Source: an uncultured Lachnospiraceae bacterium
GTDB lineage: Bacteria; Bacillota; Clostridia; Lachnospirales; Lachnospiraceae
Assembly (NCBI GenBank): GCA_947174495.1
Contig: CAMWJC010000017.1
Coordinates: 1-48,148 of the forward strand
Reading direction: 5' to 3'
DNA length: 48,148 nt
The notes under the pieces were generated by a model that was not told where the DNA came from, made no database searches, and saw only the letters and a list, made by a program, of their open reading frames with translations. Shown in pieces: positions 1-8,495 of the stretch (position 1 is the first letter of the stretch; the number at the start of each line of letters is the position of its first letter). Made by a program: the position numbers and the translations under genes.

Positions 1-28
1 AGGAATATTTTAGACGGAGGTATAGAAC

Positions 29-1291
29 ATGGGAATGACAATGACCCAGAAAATATTAGCTGCTCATGCCGGGCTTGATCGAGTAGAAGCAGGACAGCTT
101 ATTGAGGCGGATCTGGATTTGGTACTCGGCAATGATATTACCAGTCCGGTTGCTATTAAAGAAATGGAAAAGATGAAAACGGAAGGTGTATTTGATAAGG
201 ATAAGATTGCCCTGGTTCCTGATCATTTTGTTCCGAATAAGGATATCAAGTCTGCAGAACACTGTAAATGTGTGAGAGAATTTGCATACCGGAATCAGAT
301 TACCAATTATTTTGAAGTGGGTGAGATGGGAATTGAGCATGCGCTTCTGCCGGAAAAGGGGCTTACGGTGGCAGGGGATGTGATCATTGGTGCGGATTCA
401 CATACCTGTACTTATGGCGCTCTAGGGGCATTTTCAACAGGTGTTGGAAGTACGGATATGGCTGCAGGGATGGCCACCGGAAAGGCATGGTTTAAGGTCC
501 CGGGAGCTATTAAATTTAATCTGGTCGGGAAACCGTCTGAATGGGTAAGCGGTAAGGACGTGATCTTACATATTATCGGTATGATTGGTGTGGATGGAGC
601 ATTATATAAGTCCATGGAATTTGCAGGAGAGGGTATTAAGAACCTTACGATGGATGACAGGTTTACCATTGCAAATATGGCAATTGAGGCCGGAGGAAAG
701 AACGGAATCTTCCCGGTGGATGATCTTGCCATCGCCTATATGAAAGAGCATTCAAATAAGCCTTATACTGTTTATGAAGCAGATGAGGATGCAGTTTATG
801 ACGAGGAATATACCATCAACTTAAGCGAACTTCGTCCTACGATTGCATTTCCGCACCTTCCTGAAAATACCAAAACCATTGATGAGATAACTGAGGATAT
901 TAAAATTGATCAGGTGGTTATTGGTTCCTGCACCAACGGAAGGATTGATGATATGAGAATTGCCGCAAAGGTGCTTAAAGGAAAGCATGTGGCAAAGGGG
1001 ATGCGTTGTATTGTGATCCCGGCTACTCAGGCTATTTACATGCAGGCAATGGAAGAAGGGCTTCTTAAGATCTTTATTGAAGCCGGAGCTGTGGTAAGTA
1101 CCCCCACCTGTGGTCCCTGTCTTGGCGGATATATGGGAATTCTGGCAGAAGGAGAACGCTGCGTATCTACCACGAACCGTAATTTTGTAGGCCGTATGGG
1201 ACATGTGAATTCTGAAATTTATCTGGCGAGTCCGGCGGTGGCGGCGGCCAGCGCTATAGCAGGGGAAATTTCCTGTCCCTGCCGGTTATAA
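29..1291 (+). CDS. leuC: 3-isopropylmalate dehydratase, large subunit
   Basis: Isomerises 2-isopropylmalate to 3-isopropylmalate in leucine synthesis, as a complex with LeuD. The aconitase fold is plain, with the three 4Fe-4S ligand cysteines at C301 (in GSCTNGR) and C361 and C364 (in TCGPCLGG), and the substrate-side motif [10 protein letters not shown] at 121-130. At 420 residues it is the shorter LeuC type found in clostridia and archaea rather than the roughly 466-residue enterobacterial type. The first ATG follows GACGGAGG at a good distance; later ATGs at codons 3 and 5 are possible but less well placed. leuD follows after 88 bases, so the two are almost certainly cotranscribed. The upstream part of the operon is outside the window. 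Confidence 0.97.
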   Translation: MGMTMTQKILAAHAGLDRVEAGQLIEADLDLVLGNDITSPVAIKEMEKMKTEGVFDKDKIALVPDHFVPNKDIKSAEHCKCVREFAYRNQITNYFEVGEMGIEHALLPEKGLTVAGDVIIGADSHTCTYGALGAFSTGVGSTDMAAGMATGKAWFKVPGAIKFNLVGKPSEWVSGKDVILHIIGMIGVDGALYKSMEFAGEGIKNLTMDDRFTIANMAIEAGGKNGIFPVDDLAIAYMKEHSNKPYTVYEADEDAVYDEEYTINLSELRPTIAFPHLPENTKTIDEITEDIKIDQVVIGSCTNGRIDDMRIAAKVLKGKHVAKGMRCIVIPATQAIYMQAMEEGLLKIFIEAGAVVSTPTCGPCLGGYMGILAEGERCVSTTNRNFVGRMGHVNSEIYLASPAVAAASAIAGEISCPCRL

Positions 1292-1379
1292 AGAGTATAA
1301 GACTTCTTGGAAATGCGCACACAATGTGCTTAAAGTGTAATGAAGAAAGCTAAATTTCAGAATAGAAAGGAAAATAAAC

Positions 1380-1868
1380 ATGAAAGCAGCAAAAGGAATT
1401 GTTTTTAAATATGGTGATAATGTGGATACGGATGTGATCATCCCTGCAAGGTATTTGAACTCCTCCGACCCGGCAGAACTTGCAACACATTGCATGGAAG
1501 ATATTGACAAGGACTTCATTAAGAAAGTAAATAAGGGTGATATCATTGTGGCAGACAAAAATTTCGGCTGTGGGTCATCTAGGGAGCACGCACCCATTGC
1601 GATCAAAGCGGCGGGAGTAAGCTGTGTGATCGCAGAGACATTTGCTAGGATCTTTTACCGGAATGCAATCAATATCGGACTTCCGATTATTGAATGTCCG
1701 GAGGCTTCAAAGGGGATTGAGGCAGGAGATGAGGTAGAAGTTGATTTTGATTCTGGTATCATTAAGAATCTGACAAAAGGCACCCAGTTTAAAGGGCAGG
1801 CTTTCCCTGAGTTTATGCAGAAAATCATAGCTGCTGAGGGGCTGGTAAACTACATTAATCAGAAATAA
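1380..1868 (+). CDS. leuD: 3-isopropylmalate dehydratase, small subunit
   Basis: Small swivelling subunit of isopropylmalate isomerase, which closes over the LeuC active site. The family signature [10 protein letters not shown] lies at residues 63-72 and the N-terminal [14 protein letters not shown] block at 13-26 is typical. Its 162 residues match the short LeuD partner of the 420-residue LeuC type. AGAAAGGA precedes the ATG. A hairpin terminator follows 12 bases after the stop, so this is the last gene of the leucine operon. Confidence 0.97.
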   Translation: MKAAKGIVFKYGDNVDTDVIIPARYLNSSDPAELATHCMEDIDKDFIKKVNKGDIIVADKNFGCGSSREHAPIAIKAAGVSCVIAETFARIFYRNAINIGLPIIECPEASKGIEAGDEVEVDFDSGIIKNLTKGTQFKGQAFPEFMQKIIAAEGLVNYINQK

Positions 1869-1880
1869 TACGCAGACAAA

Positions 1881-1920
1881 AACAACTTCGTGAAGTTTAT
1901 TCATGAAGTTGTTTCTTTTA
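1881..1920 (+). terminator. Intrinsic terminator after leuD
   Basis: A 14-base-pair stem (1881-1894 with 1900-1913, one G-U pair) with a 5-base loop, followed by a T-rich tail TCTTTTA. It ends the leucine operon. Confidence 0.85.
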
Positions 1921-1938
1921 TATAGAAAATGTGATAAA
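1909..1938 (+). promoter_or_regulatory. Candidate promoter of the SurA/PrsA-like gene
   Basis: TTGTTT at 1909-1914 and GATAAA at 1933-1938 are 18 bases apart, and TG at 1930-1931 forms an extended -10. The -35 box overlaps the 3' arm of the leuD terminator. The match is moderate and rests on pattern only. Confidence 0.4.
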
Positions 1939-2020
1939 ATAGGGAACGTAAGTCACAAAAAAGACACAAATGCATAGTAAACTTGCATAGTGATATCAGA
2001 AATGAGGAGGAAGTTTTAAA

Positions 2021-3265
2021 ATGGCTAATAAAACTGCACCGGAAGCAGGTAACGAGCAGAAGGTTATGACCAAATATGATCGCAAGATGGAAGAACGTCG
2101 TATACAGAAGGAGAAGGATAAGAAAGAGGAAAAACGGATAAAAATCATAGCATCTGTTGTTGGCATTGTGCTGATAGCGGCAATTGTAATTTCCGTGGTT
2201 CGCCCGATTATTGCAAGGCAGACGGCGCTTCATGGAACTTACATTCAGATTGGCAGTCATAACATCAGTAAACTGGAATATGATTACTATTACTATACGG
2301 TATTGAATAGTAACGCAGACATGCTTTCTTATTACGGACTGGATACCAGTGCAGATCTATCCACTTATATGATTTCGGAGAATATGAGTTTTAAAGATAT
2401 GTATGACAATATGACTGTGGAACAAATTCAGCAGGTGAAAGTGGTAGCAGATGAGGCACGGAAGAATGGTTTTGTTTATGACACTGACACGGAATATGAA
2501 AGCTATATGGATAGTATGAATTCTTTTGTTGAAGCACAGGGATTTGACTTAAAGGAGTATTATAAGGAAACTTACGGCCCTTATGCAACTGTTTCCAATA
2601 TTGTACCTTTTGAAAAAGAAAGAATGCTTGTAAATGCATATTCTCAGGAACTGCTTGAGCAGAATAAGCCGTCCGACGAGGAAGTGAAAGCATATTACGA
2701 AGAGCATAAGACAGATTATGATAAGGTAGATTATAGAAGCTACATTTTTACAGCTGATCTGGAAACAGATGCCTCTGAGGAGGCGATTGCCGAGGCAATG
2801 GAAAAGATCAAGGCTGATGCTGAGGAAATGGCAAAGAGCCGTAAAGAAGGAACTGATTTCAACGAGCTGTGTCTTTCTTATGCATCGGAAGAATCTAAGG
2901 AAAATTATGAAGATCCTGAGAATGATTACAGCCTTGCAGAAGGAAGATATCGTTCTTCGATCACAACCGTTATGGCAGAGTGGCTTTATGATGATGCGAG
3001 AGCTGAAGGGGATATTGAGGTTCTGGAAGATACAAACAGCAATCGGTATTATGTGGTTGAGTTTATAAAGAGATATTATGACGAAACGGACGACGAACGG
3101 ATTTCAAATACGATTTCAAATGATGCAGTGATCGACTATCTCAATAGTCTGGAAGAAGAGGGCTATCAGGTGTCTGATCCTAAGGGGAATCTAAAATACC
3201 TGACGCTTGCATCAAGTGAGGATACGGACGAAGGGACAACTGATGAGTCGCAGACAGAAGAATAA
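2021..3265 (+). CDS. Membrane-anchored SurA/PrsA-like peptidyl-prolyl isomerase family protein
   Basis: Probable extracytoplasmic folding factor. A charged, Lys/Glu-rich cytoplasmic N-terminus (1-40) precedes one membrane segment at about 41-61, with no lipobox cysteine, so it is anchored by the segment rather than by lipid. Residues 75-200 look like the SurA/PrsA N-terminal chaperone region (ISKLEYDYYYY onwards), and about 210-345 resembles a diverged parvulin domain. The C-terminus is an acidic Ser/Thr/Glu tail. Family membership is inferred from layout and the N-terminal motif; isomerase activity is uncertain because the parvulin signature is weak. It stands alone between two terminators, with GAGGAGG-type ribosome binding site before the ATG. 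Confidence 0.75.
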   Translation: MANKTAPEAGNEQKVMTKYDRKMEERRIQKEKDKKEEKRIKIIASVVGIVLIAAIVISVVRPIIARQTALHGTYIQIGSHNISKLEYDYYYYTVLNSNADMLSYYGLDTSADLSTYMISENMSFKDMYDNMTVEQIQQVKVVADEARKNGFVYDTDTEYESYMDSMNSFVEAQGFDLKEYYKETYGPYATVSNIVPFEKERMLVNAYSQELLEQNKPSDEEVKAYYEEHKTDYDKVDYRSYIFTADLETDASEEAIAEAMEKIKADAEEMAKSRKEGTDFNELCLSYASEESKENYEDPENDYSLAEGRYRSSITTVMAEWLYDDARAEGDIEVLEDTNSNRYYVVEFIKRYYDETDDERISNTISNDAVIDYLNSLEEEGYQVSDPKGNLKYLTLASSEDTDEGTTDESQTEE

Positions 3266-3292
3266 ATTGTTGTTTTAACAAATAAGTAACGG

Positions 3293-3318
3293 ACGCCCCG
3301 CTTTGCGGGGTGTTCTTA
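3293..3318 (+). terminator. Intrinsic terminator after the SurA/PrsA-like gene
   Basis: A GC-rich 9-base-pair stem (3293-3301 with 3305-3313), 3-base loop TTT, then TTCTTATAT. It closes the single-gene unit on the plus strand. Confidence 0.85.
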
Positions 3319-3330
3319 TATTGATAAGAG

Positions 3331-3361
3331 AAACGGCGGTTCCTTAAAAGAATCGCCGTTT
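3331..3361 (-). terminator. Terminator of the minus-strand phosphatase unit
   Basis: A 12-base-pair stem (3331-3342 with 3350-3361, one G-U pair) with a 7-base loop. Read on the minus strand it is followed by CTCTTATC and lies about 30 bases past the stop of the histidine phosphatase gene, so it probably serves that gene. Confidence 0.7.
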
Positions 3362-3389
3362 GGTATGCTGGCAAAATAGCAGGATATTG

Positions 3390-4175
3390 TCAGCCCTGAA
3401 AGGCTTTTGCAAAGGAACCAGCCGAGGAGACCGGTTCGCCGCCGGATAAAAGATGCTGGACATCGCCTATGGTCTGTACCCGGAAATAAGCTTCATTTCC
3501 CCATCGTTCCTCGCTAGTCAATACGGTCAGAGACGTAGTAGGGAGAAAGAAACCGTGCACTAACACCGGAAAGGGAATGCACAGAAGGTGGGAAAGCACA
3601 AGGCAGGTAACACCCAAATGACAGAAGATCACGATAAGAGGTTCTGTACGTGTATCACTTTCGGCATCTGCAACAGCTGAGCCGTTTGCAGATACAGTGC
3701 CGGTCAGAAAACGTTCTTCTTTGCCGGAAATACGATAAAAGTTTCCTTCCCGGATATAACCATAAGATGACAGCAGGTTATCAAAATTGCTGCACACATC
3801 TTTATAAGAAGAAGCAATGACTGAATTTTGATTCATTACATCTGTTTCTACCCATCGATCCATATCGTACATAAGAGGCTGGGTAGTCCAAAAGGAAGGA
3901 ACAAAATCCCAGGGTACACCATGCCTGTTGGTTACAGGGTCATCGATAGGATAAGAAAATTCCCGCATCCAGGGAAGAATAATGGCTTCCCTGTTCATTT
4001 TGTTCAAGGTACAGGAGGCTGTGTCTCTTGCCCTTCCTAAGGGAGAACAATAAAACTGATCTACCTTCCAATTCTTGATTCGTTCAGAGAGAAGCCTGGC
4101 TTCCCGCCAGCCTTTTTCGGTGAGAGTGTCATTTTGATAGTTTGGTTCGCCGTGGCGGACAAATACAATTCTCAT
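3390..4175 (-). CDS. Histidine phosphatase family (phosphoglycerate-mutase-like) protein
   Basis: Cytoplasmic phosphatase of the two-histidine superfamily. The phospho-acceptor motif RHGEP lies at residues 7-11, the paired arginine is in GRARDTAS, and the second catalytic histidine is in FCHLG. Substrate cannot be read from sequence. At about 261 residues it is longer than the 200-residue cobalamin or mutase-like types, with an insert near the middle. I place the start at the second ATG: AAGGA lies only 1 base from the upstream ATG at 4184 but 10 bases from this one. It is the last gene of the minus-strand unit and is followed by a terminator. Confidence 0.85.
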   Translation of the reverse strand: MRIVFVRHGEPNYQNDTLTEKGWREARLLSERIKNWKVDQFYCSPLGRARDTASCTLNKMNREAIILPWMREFSYPIDDPVTNRHGVPWDFVPSFWTTQPLMYDMDRWVETDVMNQNSVIASSYKDVCSNFDNLLSSYGYIREGNFYRISGKEERFLTGTVSANGSAVADAESDTRTEPLIVIFCHLGVTCLVLSHLLCIPFPVLVHGFFLPTTSLTVLTSEERWGNEAYFRVQTIGDVQHLLSGGEPVSSAGSFAKAFQG

Positions 4176-4234
4176 TAATGCCATTTCCTTTCTTTCGTCT
4201 GTGTGAAGCGAATCAGCTGCTTTATTAACAGCTG

Positions 4235-4855
4235 CTAACGGAGATGCTCTCCGGGATTTGGATCTTCAAATTCGAATACACATCTTTCGTAGGTGTTGAT
4301 CACATGTGTATCCATATATTTATCATAACGTTTGTGCTTTCTTCCGTAGGACATGTGGACATGACCATGGAGAAAAAAAGTGGGTTTATATTTTTCGATT
4401 AAAGTTCGGAATACCTGAAAACCTTGATGAGGAAGATCTCGTCCATCATTCAACTGATAAGCAGGCGAATGGGTTACCAAGATATCAAAACCGCGATGGC
4501 GCAGCAATTGAAACCATAGCCTGGCAACCCGTCTTTTCATTTGCTGTTCCGTATACTGGTGTGGACCGGGGCGATAGCGCATGGAACCGCCGAGCCCTAG
4601 AATACGAATACCTTCATGCACATAAATCTGATCCTCAATACAAACACAGCCCTCCGGAGGAATTGTTTCATATTTTCCATCATGATTGCCGTGTACATAC
4701 AGAACCGGTACATTAGTCAGGGTGACAAGAAAAGAAAGATAGCGGGGATCCAGATCGCCGCAGGAAATGATAAGATCAATTCCTTCAACCTTGCTCTTTT
4801 CAAAAAAGTCCCAAAGGTATTTCGATTCTTCATCGGAAATCGCCAGTATCTTCAT
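4235..4855 (-). CDS. Metallophosphoesterase, calcineurin-like fold
   Basis: Probable dinuclear-metal phosphoesterase. Motifs visible in order are SDEES near residue 7, SCGDLD, HGNHDG, VTHSP and HGHVH, which match the GDxD, GNHD, H and GHxH blocks of the fold. The first block, usually DxH, is DEE here, so one metal-ligand histidine is missing. The protein is 206 residues. The start follows AAGGAAGG, which overlaps the stop codon of the upstream BMP-like gene with 7 bases between genes, showing translational coupling. The partner phosphatase gene follows. The substrate is unknown. Confidence 0.85.
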   Translation of the reverse strand: MKILAISDEESKYLWDFFEKSKVEGIDLIISCGDLDPRYLSFLVTLTNVPVLYVHGNHDGKYETIPPEGCVCIEDQIYVHEGIRILGLGGSMRYRPGPHQYTEQQMKRRVARLWFQLLRHRGFDILVTHSPAYQLNDGRDLPHQGFQVFRTLIEKYKPTFFLHGHVHMSYGRKHKRYDKYMDTHVINTYERCVFEFEDPNPGEHLR

Positions 4856-4862
4856 ATGTAAG

Positions 4863-6773
4863 TTAACCTTCCTTTTTCAGTACGCCCTGCTGATCAATAA
4901 CAGGCGCAGCATGCTCCTTCATCTCTTCCTTTTTGGGAATAGAGCCGATCACGTTTTCAGCAAGCCAATCCATGGACATGATTTCTTCCGGAGACAGGCT
5001 TCTTTCTGGGTCATCTACAACGATGCCCGTCTGGGAATATAAGATACCCGAAAACGGATTAAAAGATTCGGAACAGATGGCTGTTTTCAGTAATTCCACC
5101 AGACGTTTGGTTCCTATCGGAAGGTGCTGGGAACAGATAACGTCAATGACGCCGGCTGACATTCCCCACCAATAGTTGATTGCTTTAGTGGATGTGTGAG
5201 CATCATCGTATTTCCAGGTTCCATCCATTATTGTCCGGATCAATTGCGCATAAAACTTGCCCCAGTGATACAATGGCATGGCAAGACTTCTGGGACTGTC
5301 GCCATCCAAATGATAAATACCAAAAAAGCGTGAGGCCTCCTCAGGAATTACCATATCGCGTCCTGAAATACAGGAGGATTTATTTTCTTTAATTTTTTCG
5401 TAAACATCAATGTCTTTCAGAGATGACCATTCCAGATAAACCTTTACTCTGGGATTGATCATTTTTGCGCCAAGGGCAAATGCATTGATATTAGCGATTG
5501 AACCGTAAATCGGATAGTCTGCAATATAGGTGAGACAGTCATTGGTCGCCATAGCTCCGGCAATCGCACCCATCAGAAACTTTGCTTCATGCATTCTGGA
5601 ATAATAGGTACGGATATATCTGTGAGCTGTATTTAGAGAACAGCTTAAAATACGAATTTCAGGGTTTGCAATGGCAGCTTTTACACTGGCCTGTACGAAA
5701 GCCGGGGTTGTGGTAAATATTAAATTACAACCGTCAGCTATGGCTGCTTCAATCAGAGAATCCGCATTTTCACGTGTCCCGTTTTCATAGGCAACCGTAG
5801 TTAACTCATCCGGAAAAGTCTGTTCCAGATAAAGCCGTCCCAATTCGTGTGCATAAGTCCATGCTGAGGTGCCGGGTGTCTTTTCATAGATAAATGCAGC
5901 TTTCAGCTTGGGAGCGCTCTTGGGAAGTAATTTGCTAAGCAAAGGTTTCTTTTCCAGAGTAGGGTTCATTTTTAATTCAATATCTTGATCCTCCTGAAGA
6001 AGAGCAAACTCCTCCCAGCTTTTGGCAATTAATTTATTCAAATCATTCGTTGTTTTGCTTTCTACGGTGTTGTAACCGTGCAGGGTAATGAAAGAGAGAA
6101 AAGCATCTCCTGGTGTGATTCGAAGCTTGTTTCCGCCTTTGCTTTTATATTCGGCCATAAAGCGGGCAAATAAGGAGCTGAAAGTCAATAGCTCTTCCTC
6201 GGACCACTTTTCGCCGGGCTCTTTTCCTACGGCTTTTTGAAGCTTAGCAAAATCTCCTTCATGTGAAAACCAAATGTAGTTAATGGGAGCAGCCTGATAA
6301 AAATCCATAAACTCATAGTAAATTTTGTTTTCTTTGTCATCCGTTCGTTTGGGAACAATGCGGATGACATCACCGGGGATGGAAACCGCATTGTGATATT
6401 TCATGACGCTGACCCGCTTATTTCCCTCCAGTACATAAAATTTATTCATGTACTCATACGCTTTGATCGGGTCACGGATGCCTTCCTCTACATGACTGGT
6501 GCTGAGAGTAGACCATTTTTGGGCAAACTCAGAGTTTTCCTGTAAGATTGGCATAAAATTCCCAGCAAAGGAATTGCTTCTTCCGATTGTTTTGGTTCCG
6601 ACAATTTGCGCTGTGGGGATCTGTACTAGACCAAGCGGTGCTTCATAATAATTTCCCCGTTCAGGCAGAATGTCATCCAGAACCTGAAGGGTTGGCTTTT
6701 CGCCCCGCAGCATTCGTGTCTGATAATCTTTTTTACCTAATTTAAATGCTTTACTGTAATCTTCTTTACTCAT
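4863..6773 (-). CDS. Cytoplasmic fusion of a ParB-like domain and a BMP-type ligand-binding domain
   Basis: Residues 291-600 resemble the basic membrane protein (BMP, PnrA/Med) ligand-binding family: AAFIYEKTP opening strand, FTTTPAF, and the conserved region with YIADYPIYGSIANINAFALGA. Such proteins usually are lipoproteins that bind nucleosides for an ABC importer, but here there is no signal peptide or lipobox and no transporter gene nearby. Residues 45-140 resemble a ParB/sulfiredoxin-like domain: QIPTAQIVGT, then DPIKAYEYMNKFYVLEGNKR, where EGNKR (116-120) stands in the place of the ParB GxHR-type motif. Residues 150-290 are helical linker. I infer an intracellular small-molecule sensor or regulator; function is not known. 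It heads an operon with two phosphatase-family genes. The start site has an odd ribosome binding site layout, described separately. Confidence 0.7.
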   Translation of the reverse strand: MSKEDYSKAFKLGKKDYQTRMLRGEKPTLQVLDDILPERGNYYEAPLGLVQIPTAQIVGTKTIGRSNSFAGNFMPILQENSEFAQKWSTLSTSHVEEGIRDPIKAYEYMNKFYVLEGNKRVSVMKYHNAVSIPGDVIRIVPKRTDDKENKIYYEFMDFYQAAPINYIWFSHEGDFAKLQKAVGKEPGEKWSEEELLTFSSLFARFMAEYKSKGGNKLRITPGDAFLSFITLHGYNTVESKTTNDLNKLIAKSWEEFALLQEDQDIELKMNPTLEKKPLLSKLLPKSAPKLKAAFIYEKTPGTSAWTYAHELGRLYLEQTFPDELTTVAYENGTRENADSLIEAAIADGCNLIFTTTPAFVQASVKAAIANPEIRILSCSLNTAHRYIRTYYSRMHEAKFLMGAIAGAMATNDCLTYIADYPIYGSIANINAFALGAKMINPRVKVYLEWSSLKDIDVYEKIKENKSSCISGRDMVIPEEASRFFGIYHLDGDSPRSLAMPLYHWGKFYAQLIRTIMDGTWKYDDAHTSTKAINYWWGMSAGVIDVICSQHLPIGTKRLVELLKTAICSESFNPFSGILYSQTGIVVDDPERSLSPEEIMSMDWLAENVIGSIPKKEEMKEHAAPVIDQQGVLKKEG

Positions 6774-6792
6774 AATTTTTCATAATTCCTCT
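6766..6792 (-). promoter_or_regulatory. Start-site region with a 5-codon overlapping ORF
   Basis: AGAGGA (6792-6787) is 3 bases from an ATG at 6783 that opens a 5-codon ORF and 13 bases from the true start at 6773. The mini-ORF ends at 6766, overlapping the first codons of the main gene. This could couple or tune initiation. Confidence 0.35.
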
Positions 6793-6832
6793 TTTTCTTT
6801 ATATTTATGCTTACAATTGGTTGCATAATCTT

Positions 6833-6853
6833 GAAAAGATAACAGATCTTTTC
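6833..6853. repeat. Small inverted repeat between divergent genes
   Basis: An 8-base perfect inverted repeat (6833-6840 with 6846-6853) with a 5-base spacer in the gap between the divergent ParB-BMP and NusG-II genes. It might be an operator, but nothing else supports that. Confidence 0.4.
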
Positions 6854-6910
6854 TCCACCATATTATAAGGAAGAACATTGGGAAATGCAAGAAAAAGAGA
6901 TTTCAAATAC

Positions 6911-6939
6911 TTGAAACATATGTTCGTATATGGTAAAAT
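6911..6939 (+). promoter_or_regulatory. Strong sigma-A promoter of the NusG domain II gene
   Basis: TTGAAA at 6911-6916, 17-base spacer, TAAAAT at 6934-6939 with TG at 6931-6932 as extended -10. The expected transcript start (6945-6947) coincides with the first base of the start codon at 6946. Confidence 0.75.
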
Positions 6940-6945
6940 AACTGC

Positions 6946-7326
6946 ATGGAAAAGCAGAAGATGAAATGGGATATTTACCTGTTGGCGGGAATGATTTTAT
7001 TTGCCCTGCTGATAGGGGGAGGTTTTAATTTATTTAATAAGAAAGATGCGGATTTGGTACTTGTCCTTCAGGAGGGGGAAGTAGTTGCCCGGTATCCGCT
7101 TTCGGAGGATTGCGCGGTGACGATTTCTTCTGATGAGAGTGGATATAATCTTTTAATGATAAGCAGTGGAACGGCATCTGTATCGGATGCGGATTGTCCG
7201 GACAGGCTCTGTGTCAGACAAAAAGCAATTTCACGAAAGGGCGAGAGTATTATATGCCTTCCGCATAAGCTTGTGATATTGATTGAATCCATGGAAGAAG
7301 GTGACGTGGATGCCATTGTTAACTAA
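6946..7326 (+). CDS. NusG domain II-containing membrane-anchored protein
   Basis: A 126-residue protein with one membrane segment at about 8-27 and a single extracytoplasmic NusG_II-type beta domain. The domain is recognised by the SDADCPDRLCVRQKAIS stretch and the following IICLPHKLVI. Such proteins occur in Firmicutes next to Gx-type membrane proteins, as here; their role is not established. No ribosome binding site precedes the first ATG, and the promoter lies so close that the message may be leaderless. A second ATG at 6961, after GGAAAAG, is an alternative start. The next gene overlaps its 3' end by 17 bases. Confidence 0.8.
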   Translation: MEKQKMKWDIYLLAGMILFALLIGGGFNLFNKKDADLVLVLQEGEVVARYPLSEDCAVTISSDESGYNLLMISSGTASVSDADCPDRLCVRQKAISRKGESIICLPHKLVILIESMEEGDVDAIVN

Positions 7327-7831
7327 AGAATTAAATAAGACTGCCTATATGGGGCTTTTAACGGCATTGGCATTGATCTTGTCCTATATAGAAAATTTAA
7401 TTTCTTTCCAGCCTGGAATCCCCGGAATTAAAATCGGACTTGCTAATCTGGCAGTACTGATTTGTCTGTATCTTTTTGGTTGGAGAGAAGCTATGATTCT
7501 GACCGTCGTTAAGGCAGTTGTAAGCGGCCTTTTGTTTGGAAATCTGTTTATGATTGCTTATTCATTGGCAGGTGCGTTAGTCAGTGCCTTTACTATGATC
7601 TTTCTTAAGAAGAGCGGTTTGTTTCATGTGCCGGTAGTCAGTGCTGCCGGAGGTGTGATGCATAATATAGGACAACTCTTAGTCGCTTTGTTCGTGGTAG
7701 AGACTTATTCAGTTGTCTATTATATGCCGGTATTGATTCTTTCGGGACTTGCTGCCGGTATCGTGATTGGAATAGCGGCAGCGCTGGTTCTTCCTTATAT
7801 TCAAAACATATTAAAGAAAGGAAATATATAA
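7310..7831 (+). CDS. Gx transporter family / heptaprenyl diphosphate synthase component I-like membrane protein
   Basis: A 173-residue integral membrane protein with about five or six hydrophobic segments (LTALALILSYIE, AVLICLYLFG, AVVSGLLFG and so on), resembling the Hpre_diP_synt_I family. Despite that family name, it resembles ECF-transporter S components in layout, so a transport role is as likely as a part in isoprenoid synthesis. The start is taken at the ATG after AGAAGGTG; a TTG 9 codons earlier is open but has no ribosome binding site. It overlaps the NusG_II gene upstream and shares one base with ruvA downstream, so the three are translated from one message. Confidence 0.75.
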   Translation: MPLLTKELNKTAYMGLLTALALILSYIENLISFQPGIPGIKIGLANLAVLICLYLFGWREAMILTVVKAVVSGLLFGNLFMIAYSLAGALVSAFTMIFLKKSGLFHVPVVSAAGGVMHNIGQLLVALFVVETYSVVYYMPVLILSGLAAGIVIGIAAALVLPYIQNILKKGNI

Positions 7832-8439
7832 TGTACGCATTTATAAAAGGCAGAATTGATTCCCTCACAGAAGAAAATGTGGTTCTTGATACAGGGGGGA
7901 TCGGCTATAACATAAAGATATCTTCCGGTACATTTGCATCACTTCCGGGAATTGGTGAAGAGGTTAAGCTGTATACTTATACCAGCGTTCGGGAGGATGC
8001 GATTTGTTTATTTGGCTTTCTCTCAAGAGATGAGCTGGAAGTGTTCAAAAAGCTTATTACCGTTAACGGTATCGGTCCCAAAGGCGGACTTGCTATTCTG
8101 TCGGTCATGAGTGCGGATAATCTTCGGTTTGCCATTCTTTCCGGAGATGCGGCAGCCATTGCAAAAGCCCCCGGAATTGGGAAGAAGACCGCTGAGAGGG
8201 TAATCCTTGATCTGAAGGATAAAATTTCTCTTGAAGATACCCTGATTCATAGAGAAATGCAGGTGGTTTCCAGCGCAGAAGGAGCGCCGGAACAGAAAGC
8301 AAGAAATGAAGCGGTAGAAGCGTTGGTTGCATTAGGGTATTCCGCATCCGATGCGCTTCATGCAGTAAAGAATGTTTCTATAGAAGAGGATATGGATGTG
8401 GAGACAATACTGAAGCTTGCTCTTAAGAACATGTTTTAG
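7831..8439 (+). CDS. ruvA: Holliday junction DNA helicase subunit RuvA
   Basis: Tetrameric Holliday-junction-binding protein that loads RuvB for branch migration. The full 202-residue length has the N-terminal OB-fold ([12 protein letters not shown]), two helix-hairpin-helix motifs ([13 protein letters not shown] and [19 protein letters not shown]), and the C-terminal RuvB-binding helical domain after a Gln/Glu-rich linker. The ATG overlaps the previous stop (TAATG), with AAAGGA upstream. ruvB follows after 56 bases. Confidence 0.97.
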   Translation: MYAFIKGRIDSLTEENVVLDTGGIGYNIKISSGTFASLPGIGEEVKLYTYTSVREDAICLFGFLSRDELEVFKKLITVNGIGPKGGLAILSVMSADNLRFAILSGDAAAIAKAPGIGKKTAERVILDLKDKISLEDTLIHREMQVVSSAEGAPEQKARNEAVEALVALGYSASDALHAVKNVSIEEDMDVETILKLALKNMF

Positions 8440-8495
8440 TTTTTAAAGATAATAGAATTTGTGTTTGCTTATATTGGGCAGACATGGAGGTTTAT

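Noticed and set aside
412-732. Minus-strand open frames opposite leuC, leuD and the topoisomerase genes
   Set aside because: They are shadows of real genes with no start signals or recognisable products.
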